A stretch of 12,926 nt of DNA from Kiloniellaceae bacterium. Lineage in GTDB: Bacteria > Pseudomonadota > Alphaproteobacteria > Kiloniellales > Kiloniellaceae. The notes beneath the pieces were generated by a model. It was not told the DNA's origin, made no database searches, and was given only the letters and a program-made list of their open reading frames with translations. The stretch spans positions 1-12,926 of the forward strand of contig JAJFGM010000230.1 of NCBI GenBank assembly GCA_021776145.1. The letters are read 5' to 3'. Both the position numbers and the translations under genes were made by a program. Shown here piece after piece: positions 1-7,149 of this stretch (its first letter is position 1; each line of letters opens with the position of its first letter).

Positions 1-3000
1 GACGGCACGATGATTCTCGACCGTGCGCTGGCTAATACCGAGCCGCGCCGCGATCTCCTTGTTGGCATGCCCGGCGACAACCTCATCCAACACCTGGTGC
101 TGGCGTGCGGTGAGGTCGGCGATACGTGCCGCGGCCGCGGCGCTCGAAGCGGACGGATCGGACGATGATGAGCGCGCCAGGGCACGATCGATGCTGGCCA
201 GCAGCTCGCCGTGCCGCACTGGTTTCTCAAGGAAGTCGACGGCGCCGGCCTTCATCGCCGCGACGGCCATCGGTACGTCGCCGTGGCCGGTAATCATGAT
301 GGCGGGAAGGCGAGCGCCGTCTTTTTTCAGCTGGGTGATCAAGGCAAGCCCATCCATTCCGGGCAGACGGGCATCGACCACGAGGCAACCGGCCTGGTCG
401 CGCCGATAGATCTCCAGGAACTTCTCGCCGCTGGCGCAGATCTCCGCCGCATGGCCGTGTTCTCGCAGTGTCTCGCCCATGGATTCGCGTATCGTAGCGT
501 CGTCATCGACCACGAAAACGGTCGGCGAACGCGCATTCACAACCGAGACGTCGGCACCCCGTGCCGGCCTCTCGGATGTCTCCTTTGCCTGAGACGATAC
601 CATCAGGCTTTGGGTGAGCCCTATCAGATCGGCGGCCTTCACCGGCTTGTGCAAATACACGCAGCCCTGCCGCGCGATTTCGCTCAGCGTGTCAGTCGAG
701 ACGTCGCCGGTCAGGATGATGACCGGGATCTCATGATGCAGCGTCGCGCGCAACGCGTCAGAGACCTGCAGCCCGGTCAGGCCCGCGGGTAGATTGTAGT
801 CGGCAACGACGATATCCGGCCTCAGCGTCCCGCGCGCCGCGAGAGAGAAGACTTCGCGGCCGTCGGCGGCGGCGACCGTGCGATGGCCTTCCTCCTGGAA
901 CAGAAGCACCAGCATCTCACGAACCGCCGCGTCGTCTTCCACGATCAGGATCTCGCCGGCAGGCGACGCGGTAAGCGCCGGGGCGTCTCGGCCGGTCTTG
1001 CGCCGCGCGCCCGGCGCCCGGTGTCCGAGCGGCACGACGACAGAGAACGCCGAACCCGAGCCGAGTTTCGAGCGCACGTCGACTGGATGGTCGAGCAGAT
1101 TCGCCAGGCGCTGCAGGATCGACAGACCCAGCCCGATGCCTAGAGCCTGGTCGCGCGCCGGGTTGTCGAGCTGGTGAAACTCCTCGAAAACCTTCTGTAG
1201 CTGGCTGTCCGGAATGCCGATCCCGGTGTCCCGAACCTCGACCCGCAGCGTGTCGCCGCGCCGCCGGCAGCCGAGCAGGATCTTGCCATGCTTGGTGTAT
1301 TTCACCGCATTCGACAGGAGATTGCGCAGCATTTGCTCCAAAAGCCGCGGGTCGCTACGCACGGTCAGGCCGCTCGATACCACACGCCAGCCAAGGTTCT
1401 TGGATTTCGCGTGAAAGGCGAAGTCCGTCCGCAGCCGGCCAAGTAGATCGGCGATCGGGAATTCGATCACCTCCGGGCGCACGGTGCCGGCCTCCAACTG
1501 ATTGATGTCGAGCAACGTGTTTAACATGCTCGACATAGCCCCCAGCGCCTCGTCGATCCTATCGATCAGGCGCAAGGTGCCGGGATCCTTAGTCCGCCTC
1601 ATCAAGATGCCTTGCAGCAGGCTCAACGTCTGCAGCGGCTGTCGAAGATCGTGGCTGGCGGCAGCGAGGAAACGGGACTTGCCGCGATTGGCCCGTTCGG
1701 CTTGCAACTTGGCCAGCGCCAAGGCCTGGTCGGCGCGCTTGCGTTCGGTGACGTCATCGATGGCCACCAGTGTCCGTTTCTTGGCGGTCGGCGCTTCGCG
1801 CAATAGTCGGGCACTCAGCAGCAGCGACCGGTAGCCAAGCGCCGGCAGATTGACCTCAATCTCGTGGTCTTCGATCGCGGCGGGTGCGGTCCGTATCCGC
1901 TCCAGGAAAGGCTCGATGGCCGATGGATCGAACCGGCTGGCGAAGGGCCGACCCACGGCCTCGGCAGGGTCGATGTCGAAGGCGCGGTAGAATGAACGAT
2001 TGGCCGAGACCAGGCAGAACGCTTCGTCGAGCACGACGAGCGGCTGGCGAACGGTGTCGATGATGCTGTCGGAATAGGCCCGGGCGATCTCGAGCTCCTG
2101 CCGGGCCGCCCTCATCGAGGAGATGTCGACGAAGGTGACGACCACGCCCTCCGCCCGGCCGTCGTGGGTGCGGTATGGCAGAATGCGCCGAAGGTACCAG
2201 TTGCCGCCCTCGCTGCGGATCTCGCGACTGAGCGGCAGTCCCGTAGTGAGCACGCGCCGTGCCTCGGCGGGTAAATCGAGGTCGTCGGCACACGGTGCGA
2301 GGTCGGCTAGCGGCCGGCCGATGTCCGAGGCGATGATGTGCAACAGGGCCGTCGCCGCCGGGGTGAAGAGACGGATGCTGAGATTCTGGTCCAGGAACAG
2401 CGTCGCCACATCGCTGCTGTCGAGAATGTTCTGCAAGTCGCTTGCCGTGGTGCGCTGCCGTGTCACCGTCTCCTGCAGCGCAGCGTTGAGGGAGGTCAGC
2501 TCCTGGTTCAGCGATTGCAACTCCTCTTTCGAGGTTTCCAGCTCTTCGTTCGTCGACTGGTACTCCTCGCTGACCGACAAGGCTTCTTCGCTGATTTCCC
2601 GGTGCTCTTCGCTCGCCAGTTCCAGGTCGCGTATGGCGCTCTGTAGTTCCTGGCGCGTGGCATCGAGTTCCTTCTCGAGCTGGCCGACCAAAGTGGCGTC
2701 GGCGGTGACTTCCAGGGGCTTGCGCGCGTGCCGGGCCGGTTTCGGCCGATCGATGAAGCTGACCAGCAGCAGCGACTCGGCTTCGCGCTGCACCGGTTCG
2801 ACGGCGATATCGACGGCGACAGTGCCGCCGTCGAGCGTCATTTGCGCGCCGCTCGCCACAATCCGGCCACCGGCGTGGCGGGCCTGGAGGATCGCCGCAC
2901 GGAGCTTTGGGCGCAGGCCGTCGCGCGCCATGGCCAGCAGGTCACGGCTGGCTTCGCCCGGCGCCACCCGAAGGTAGCGGTCAATCGCACCGAAGTGGAA

Positions 3001-4674
3001 GAGGCCCTCGTGGTTGCGGTTGATCAGCACAGAAGCCGGCGCATAAGTATCGATCAGTCGTCGCCGCGCCAAATCACCGAGCTCGGCGGCGGGCGCGGCG
3101 GCAGCTCGCAACGCCGCCGGCCTGGGCGCTCGCGGCTCCTGTCCGGCGCCGATCGGGAACCGGACCTCGCTCGGTCGGCTACCGCCGATCCGCCGGAACA
3201 ACGGCATCTCCTCGGCGATTGGCTCGAAGCGGTGCGTCTGGCCGCCTGTCGTCTCGGAAACACCAAGAAACAGCACGCCGCCCTCGCGCAGCGCGAAATG
3301 GAACAACGATAGGGTCTGCTGCTGCGCCTCCGGTCGCAGGTAGATCAGCAGATTGCGGCAGGAGACCAGATCGAGACGCGAGAACGGCGCATCGGTGAGC
3401 ACATCCTGGATCGTGAACACCACCGCCTCGCGTAGTTCCGGCTTCACGCGATAGCCGTGCGCCTCCCGGGTAAAAAAGCGTGCCAGCCGAGCCGGCGCCA
3501 CATCGACCACGATCGACTCCGGATAGAGGCCGTTGCGTGCGAAGTTCACCGCATCCTCGTCGACGTCGGATGCGAAGATCTGCAGCTTTGCCTTCGCCTT
3601 GGTTGCCGCGGCTGCCTCGAGCAGGATCATGGCAATGGAATAGGCTTCCTCGCCGGTGCTGCAGGCGGGCACCCACACGCGCAGCGGCCGATCCGCTGCC
3701 TCGCCGCGCATCAGCTCGGGAACGACCCGCGCCGCCAACAGTTCGAACGCGTTCGGATCGCGGAAAAAGCTGGTGACGTGGATCAACAGATCCTTCGCCA
3801 GGCGTTTGAGCTCGTCGGGATCCTTGCGGAGCAACTCCAAATAGCGACCGCTGTCGGCGATGCGACTGATCGCCATCCGTCGCTCCAACCGGCGTAGCAG
3901 TGTGCCGGTCTTGTAAAAGGAAAATTCGTGCGTGCTCTGGGCGCGCAGCAGCGTGACAACCTGCTCCAGCAGTTCCGGCGCCTGCTCCAGCGGCACGAGC
4001 GGCTTTTGCCCGGTCGAGCGGCCGAGCGGTCGCTCGACCGTCAGCGCCGCCGGGATCTCCGCTATCGACAGCACCAGTTCCACCGCACCGGTCATGATCG
4101 CACTGCGCGGCATGCCGTCATACGCTGCCTCTTCGGGATCCTGGGCGATGACCAACCCGCCCTGCTGCTTGATCGCCTTGATCCCCTGGCTGCCGTCGCT
4201 GCCGTTGCCGGAAAGCACGGCACAGATCGCACGTTCGCCGCGGGCCTCCGCCAGCGAACGCAGGAAGAAGTCGAACGGCATCCTGGCGCCATGGCGCTCT
4301 CGCGGCTGGGACAGGTGGATAGCGCCGTCGCGGATCGCCAGATAGGCGCGCGGCGGCATCAGGTAGACATGGTTGCGTTCGATCGGCATCCCGTCCGCCG
4401 CCTGCACGACCTTCATCTGCGTATGGCCGGCGAGCAATTCGACCATCATGCTTTCGTGCGTCGGGTCGAGGTGCTGGATCAGCACGAAGGCCATGCCGCT
4501 GTCGGCCGGCAGGGCGATAAGCAGCTTCCGGAACCCCTCAAGCCCGCCTGAAGAGGCGCCCACGCCGACAATCGGAATCTTCGCGCGCCGCGACGTCGTG
4601 GCGCGCTTGGCGGCGGCCTTTGGCCGCTTTACTGCTTGCCCGACGACGGGCCGCTGGCGTTTGGTTGTGGCCAT
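1..4674 (-). CDS. CheB-CheR-PAS-histidine kinase-REC-REC-LuxR fusion regulator (3' end off window)
   Basis: This is a cytosolic sensor-regulator with no signal peptide or membrane segment. The frame is open for 1558 codons and leaves the left edge inside the last domain. Domains seen: CheB methylesterase (about 33-215) with GASSGG (Ser41), His68 and Asp160 of SGNGSDG; CheR methyltransferase (about 225-490) with VTSFFR (301), ACSTGEEAYS (337) and CRNLLIYL (439); PAS-like (537-643); glutamate-rich coiled coil (655-745); PAS (747-854); PAS (865-978); HisKA with SHDLRQPL (His1008); HATPase with Asn1122, DTGIGIP (1149) and GIGLGLS (1179); receiver 1 (Asp1292, Lys1343); receiver 2 (Asp1434, Lys1484); LuxR-type HTH from 1521, lacking perhaps 20 residues. 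CheB/CheR-PAS-kinase fusions are a known family; ending in a FixJ-like receiver plus HTH is inferred to let one protein sense, relay phosphate and bind DNA. ATG 4674 is the first start after an in-frame TGA. Whether CheB and CheR act on chemoreceptors or on itself is unknown. Confidence 0.93.
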   Translation of the reverse strand, partial: MATTKRQRPVVGQAVKRPKAAAKRATTSRRAKIPIVGVGASSGGLEGFRKLLIALPADSGMAFVLIQHLDPTHESMMVELLAGHTQMKVVQAADGMPIERNHVYLMPPRAYLAIRDGAIHLSQPRERHGARMPFDFFLRSLAEARGERAICAVLSGNGSDGSQGIKAIKQQGGLVIAQDPEEAAYDGMPRSAIMTGAVELVLSIAEIPAALTVERPLGRSTGQKPLVPLEQAPELLEQVVTLLRAQSTHEFSFYKTGTLLRRLERRMAISRIADSGRYLELLRKDPDELKRLAKDLLIHVTSFFRDPNAFELLAARVVPELMRGEAADRPLRVWVPACSTGEEAYSIAMILLEAAAATKAKAKLQIFASDVDEDAVNFARNGLYPESIVVDVAPARLARFFTREAHGYRVKPELREAVVFTIQDVLTDAPFSRLDLVSCRNLLIYLRPEAQQQTLSLFHFALREGGVLFLGVSETTGGQTHRFEPIAEEMPLFRRIGGSRPSEVRFPIGAGQEPRAPRPAALRAAAAPAAELGDLARRRLIDTYAPASVLINRNHEGLFHFGAIDRYLRVAPGEASRDLLAMARDGLRPKLRAAILQARHAGGRIVASGAQMTLDGGTVAVDIAVEPVQREAESLLLVSFIDRPKPARHARKPLEVTADATLVGQLEKELDATRQELQSAIRDLELASEEHREISEEALSVSEEYQSTNEELETSKEELQSLNQELTSLNAALQETVTRQRTTASDLQNILDSSDVATLFLDQNLSIRLFTPAATALLHIIASDIGRPLADLAPCADDLDLPAEARRVLTTGLPLSREIRSEGGNWYLRRILPYRTHDGRAEGVVVTFVDISSMRAARQELEIARAYSDSIIDTVRQPLVVLDEAFCLVSANRSFYRAFDIDPAEAVGRPFASRFDPSAIEPFLERIRTAPAAIEDHEIEVNLPALGYRSLLLSARLLREAPTAKKRTLVAIDDVTERKRADQALALAKLQAERANRGKSRFLAAASHDLRQPLQTLSLLQGILMRRTKDPGTLRLIDRIDEALGAMSSMLNTLLDINQLEAGTVRPEVIEFPIADLLGRLRTDFAFHAKSKNLGWRVVSSGLTVRSDPRLLEQMLRNLLSNAVKYTKHGKILLGCRRRGDTLRVEVRDTGIGIPDSQLQKVFEEFHQLDNPARDQALGIGLGLSILQRLANLLDHPVDVRSKLGSGSAFSVVVPLGHRAPGARRKTGRDAPALTASPAGEILIVEDDAAVREMLVLLFQEEGHRTVAAADGREVFSLAARGTLRPDIVVADYNLPAGLTGLQVSDALRATLHHEIPVIILTGDVSTDTLSEIARQGCVYLHKPVKAADLIGLTQSLMVSSQAKETSERPARGADVSVVNARSPTVFVVDDDATIRESMGETLREHGHAAEICASGEKFLEIYRRDQAGCLVVDARLPGMDGLALITQLKKDGARLPAIMITGHGDVPMAVAAMKAGAVDFLEKPVRHGELLASIDRALARSSSSDPSASSAAAAARIADLTARQHQVLDEVVAGHANKEIAARLGISQRTVENHRAV

Positions 4675-4737
4675 TCAAGCCTGCTTGCGTCCCAGCCTAA
4701 AGTTCCAGCCGGGGCCGGAATGGGCCAAAACGTGGAC

Positions 4738-4746
4738 ATCATAGCA
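4738..4746 (-). promoter_or_regulatory. extended -10 promoter candidate for the CheB/CheR fusion gene
   Basis: On the minus strand the hexamer TATGAT (5 of 6 matches to the sigma-70 -10 box) is preceded directly by TGC, which fits an extended -10 element. No good -35 box sits 17 bases upstream, which is tolerated for extended -10 promoters. The start codon at 4674 would lie roughly 55-60 bases downstream of the transcription start. This is a motif match only. Confidence 0.4.
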
Positions 4747-4830
4747 CATTTTCGCCCTGCCTGCGATGGTTTCGACCCCTGCTCGGCCAGCGCTCCAGCG
4801 ACTGGTTCCGCCGAGCGGCCGGCTTCACAT

Positions 4831-5010
4831 TTAGTGGGGATTGCGCGTCAACCATGACCTGTGACAAGCGCGCCGCCACCGGCTCTTCAAATCGCCAATT
4901 GCAGAGAGCTCACGATTTGGAATCTTCAACCTACGAGCATGAGCGAACGTCAGTGACTCGTGGTCGGCTGAAACGGCAAACAGCACCGCAATCTCGCGCT
5001 CCGGGGTCAT
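4831..5010 (-). CDS. possible 59-residue ORF overlapping the sigma gene stop
   Basis: The start codon overlaps the TGA of the ECF sigma gene in an ATGA arrangement, the classic layout for translational coupling, and the frame stays open for 59 codons to a TAA. The product begins MTPEREIAVLFAVSADHESL and ends with a basic stretch (KSRWRRACHR). I recognise no family. Anti-sigma factors are often encoded next to ECF genes, but this product has no membrane segment, no zinc-binding HxxxCxxC motif and no resemblance I can see to NepR, so no function is proposed. The first 20 codons favour G/C at the third base (15 of 20); the rest do so less, so the tail may be non-coding read-through. It may be a chance ORF. 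Confidence 0.3.
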   Translation of the reverse strand: MTPEREIAVLFAVSADHESLTFAHARRLKIPNRELSAIGDLKSRWRRACHRSWLTRNPH

Positions 5011-5579
5011 TGCGCCATTGCTGACTCTTCCAATCTCATTTTTGGCTGGCCAGGCGGTGCAGCGGAGATTTTGGTCGTCCCGGATAATGCCCGGCGGCCA
5101 TCAATCTGCATCGCCAGACGAAGGGTTTGCCGTCCGCGCGACAGGCGGGAGCGCACGGTGCCCACAGGCACCTTCATGAAGGTTGAAACCTCTTCATAGG
5201 TATATCCTTCGAGTCCGACCATCAGGACCGCCATACGCTGATTATCCGGAAGAGCATCGATCGACAACAGAAGGTTCTTGAGCTCGATCGTGTCGGTCTG
5301 CGTGGGCTGGAAAGAAATCTGCGGACTCTGCCGGTCAATGGACACCAGCCTTGGGCGCGATGCGCGGCGGCGCTTTTGATCAATTAACAGGTTGCGCATG
5401 ACCGAGAATAACCACGCTCGCAGGTTGGTTCCGGGTTGGAAGAGATGGCCACGCTGAATGGCCCTCACCAGACAATCCTGAACTAGATCGTCAGCCTGGT
5501 CGCGACTGCCAAGTAACACCCAGGCGTATCGGCGAAGTTGTGGAATATTCTCGATAAGTTGAACAGCGATAGGGGCCAT
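5007..5579 (-). CDS. ECF-family RNA polymerase sigma factor
   Basis: An alternative sigma factor of 190 residues that would direct RNA polymerase to a set of stress promoters. Sigma region 2 spans about 8-77 (RRYAWVLLGSRDQADDLVQD, then FQPGTNLRAWLFSVMRNLLID). Region 4 spans about 107-155 (ALPDNQRMAVLM, YTYEEVSTFMKVPVGTVRSR), a typical helix-turn-helix. There is no region 3, as usual for ECF sigmas. About 30 residues follow region 4, rich in Pro, Ala and Gly. The FQPGTNLxAWLF core resembles alphaproteobacterial EcfG-like (ECF15-type) sigmas, but the match to that group is a judgement by eye. ATG 5579 lies directly before region 2; no strong Shine-Dalgarno is visible. It is divergent from the broken SOD gene and upstream of, and co-oriented with, the CheB/CheR fusion. 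No obvious anti-sigma gene is seen apart from the doubtful ORF overlapping its stop. Confidence 0.92.
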   Translation of the reverse strand: MAPIAVQLIENIPQLRRYAWVLLGSRDQADDLVQDCLVRAIQRGHLFQPGTNLRAWLFSVMRNLLIDQKRRRASRPRLVSIDRQSPQISFQPTQTDTIELKNLLLSIDALPDNQRMAVLMVGLEGYTYEEVSTFMKVPVGTVRSRLSRGRQTLRLAMQIDGRRALSGTTKISAAPPGQPKMRLEESAMAQ

Positions 5580-5902
5580 GGCACACCAAGACGAAATGGA
5601 TAATTGGGTGATCCTGACAGAGCGTTCGTTGGTACGACGGTCTGCATCGGGTTAAGGGCTTACGAAACTTCGACAAGCTTCGGCTGATCCTGTCGACGGG
5701 ATGCCTTGGCAACGCTTAGCCTACCGACGGGCGCCGCCACGGAGTAGGTTCGGAATCTACTCAGGCCGGGCGGCCGGAGATCGGCGGCGGCTCCCGCGGT
5801 CGAGCCCGATGAGTACATTCCGACGCTATCGCCGCCGGCCTGTCGTTTTCTAAAGTACGGCGAATGCCAATCTCGACCGAGTTGCCATCGAGAGGTCGCG
5901 TC
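5580..5902. other. divergent intergenic region between sigma factor and SOD genes
   Basis: This 323-base stretch separates two divergent genes and should carry both promoters. I see no convincing sigma-70 or GGAAC/CGTT promoter on either strand. It does hold a near-perfect palindrome (listed separately) and a short direct repeat of CTTCG near 5671-5685. A long minus-strand frame passing through it is antisense to SOD and is not a gene. Confidence 0.6.
5742..5762. promoter_or_regulatory. near-perfect palindrome, operator candidate
   Basis: The half-sites are GAGTAGGTTC and GGAATCTACTC around a central G at 5752; nine of ten positions pair, the exception being position 7. A dyad of this length in a divergent promoter region fits a dimeric repressor or activator site, or a short RNA hairpin. 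It lies 140 bases before the SOD start and 163 bases before the sigma start. No regulator can be named from it. Confidence 0.35.
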
Positions 5903-6535
5903 ATGTTGGAAATCACGACCAAGCCGAGCTTTGTTCTTGGCGAATTGCCCTATGCCGAGGACGCGCTTGCGCCGCTGATTTCCGCTGAAACCCTCTCGCT
6001 GCACCACGGCAAGCACCATGCCGGCTAGGTGGCCAGGTTGAACGAGCTCACCGACGGTACCCGTTACGCCGGCCAGCCGCTGGAGGCGATCGTCGTGAGC
6101 GCGGCCAAGTATGTACAGGCGAAGGCGATCTTCGACAACGCGGCGCAGAACTGGAATCATACTTTCTATTGGCACAGCATGCGCCCGGGTGGCGGCGGTC
6201 CGCCAGAAGGCCGGATCAAGAGCGCGCTGGACCGTGATTTCGGGGGCGAACGGCAAGTCCGTAACGCGCTTGCCAAGGCCGCCGTCGATCGGTTCGGCAG
6301 CGGCTGGATCTGGCTGGTAGCACGAAAGGATGGACGTCTCGAGATTACCTCCACGGGCAACGCCGAAACGCCGCTCGTCTGGGGCAAGGTGCCGCTCCTC
6401 GCGATCGACGTCTGGGAGCACGCCTATTACCTCGACTACCAGAACCGCCGCGTCGATTACGTGGCGGCTTGGCTCGACAAACTTATCGATTGGAAATTCG
6501 CCGATGAAAATCTTCGCTCGGTGGGGCGCAATTGA
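5903..6535 (+). pseudogene. sodB: iron superoxide dismutase with an in-frame amber stop
   Basis: The enzyme would convert superoxide to hydrogen peroxide and oxygen in the cytoplasm. ATG 5903 follows a GAGAGG ribosome site. The frame encodes LPYAEDALAPLISAETLSLH, then TAG at 6026-6028 (codon 42), then continues in the same frame for 168 sense codons to TGA. Homology resumes without a shift: AQNWNHTFYW, FGSGWIWLV and DVWEHAYYLDYQN are intact, so all four metal ligands (three His, one Asp) and the iron-type Gln are present. The lost codon aligns with Tyr34 of E. coli SodB, in the motif HHxxY. One base change (TAT or TAC to TAG) explains it. The lack of other damage points to a very recent mutation, a sequencing error, or amber read-through. 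A GTG at 6029 could restart translation but would lose the first metal ligand. Confidence 0.9.
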
Positions 6536-6581
6536 CTCCTAAACGAAGAGCGAAGACCGGCCCGAGCGGCGTGGTTGAGAT

Positions 6582-6722
6582 TTAGTTGGCCCAGTGGCGG
6601 AAGATATCATGCCAGTGCTTTCCGGTCATCCGCAGCTGGCTGCGAACCGAAAGAGCCTTAACCCAATCCACGGTAGCCGGTTTGTGATCGTGATCCGCCC
6701 AAGCGACAGGGCGATCCAGCAT
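6582..6722 (-). CDS. small hypothetical protein, 46 residues
   Basis: The minus-strand frame encodes MLDRPVAWADHDHKPATVDW and ends MTGKHWHDIFRHWAN. It is rich in His and Trp and looks more like real protein than a random frame. I recognise no family. The start is uncertain: an in-frame GTG at 6743 would add seven residues and lies 13 or so bases after an AAAGGA. That start would leave only 20 bases to the divergent gene at 6764, too little for two promoters, so one of the pair may be a remnant or start further inside. It converges on the SOD gene with a gap of about 46 bases. Confidence 0.3.
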   Translation of the reverse strand: MLDRPVAWADHDHKPATVDWVKALSVRSQLRMTGKHWHDIFRHWAN

Positions 6723-6763
6723 GGCCGCTCCGGCAGACCGCACGCCAGCCGAGAGGTCCTTTC

Positions 6764-6988
6764 ATGCCGTTAGGCGAATCTTTGACTTGGCAGATTGTCT
6801 ACACCCTTCGCGGCGTGATTGCCATGAAACTGGTCAAAGGCAGGACGAGTGCAATTAATGTGGCATGCGAAATCCTCGACGCTGGCGGAAAAATCTCCTG
6901 CGCTGAGTGCGCGGGAACCTTCGTGGTGCTGAGTGCCGCGCAACTGCATCAAATTTGGATGCAGCGAAATGCTGGCAGTTCTAGCTGA
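6764..6988 (+). CDS. small hypothetical protein with a CxxC motif
   Basis: The frame gives 74 residues from ATG 6764, which follows a GAGAGG ribosome site by about 7 bases. A second in-frame ATG at 6824 would give 54 residues starting MKLVKGRTSAINVACEILDA. The core reads ILDAGGKISCAECAGTFVVL, with one CxxC pair (ISCAEC) and another Cys upstream in VACEIL. There is no signal peptide or membrane segment. A single CxxC could bind metal or be redox active, but nothing here proves either. I do not recognise the family. It ends 161 bases before the lipoprotein start. Confidence 0.45.
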   Translation: MPLGESLTWQIVYTLRGVIAMKLVKGRTSAINVACEILDAGGKISCAECAGTFVVLSAAQLHQIWMQRNAGSSS

Positions 6989-7149
6989 GGCCGCGCGGCG
7001 GGTCGCCGATGCGCCCGCTTCAGGCCGCGGAATACCGTAAGAATAATCGTGAGTATATTCCGAGGCTATTCGACTGTGTTTGGAAATTTTACTATGGGAC
7101 AATTGGGCCTGAGGATGGCCAAAACCTACTTCTAGAGGGGTGTAACCTT

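Noticed and set aside
23..4857. Many plus-strand frames of 60-280 codons (for example 2123-2977, 3928-4551)
   Set aside because: They all lie opposite the large minus-strand regulator, which has clear catalytic motifs throughout. High GC leaves antisense frames open; their products are Arg/Ala/Ser-rich with no domain.
5660..6421. Minus-strand frame of 253 codons
   Set aside because: It is antisense to the SOD gene and its upstream region, and its product has no recognisable domain.
6029..6535. GTG start right after the amber codon as a short functional SOD
   Set aside because: The product would lack the N-terminal helix with the first metal-binding His, so activity is not expected.
7009..7149. 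Upstream ATG extension of the OmpA lipoprotein
   Set aside because: It would place 47 polar residues before the lipoprotein signal. The GTG at 7150 has a good ribosome site and gives a normal signal peptide.
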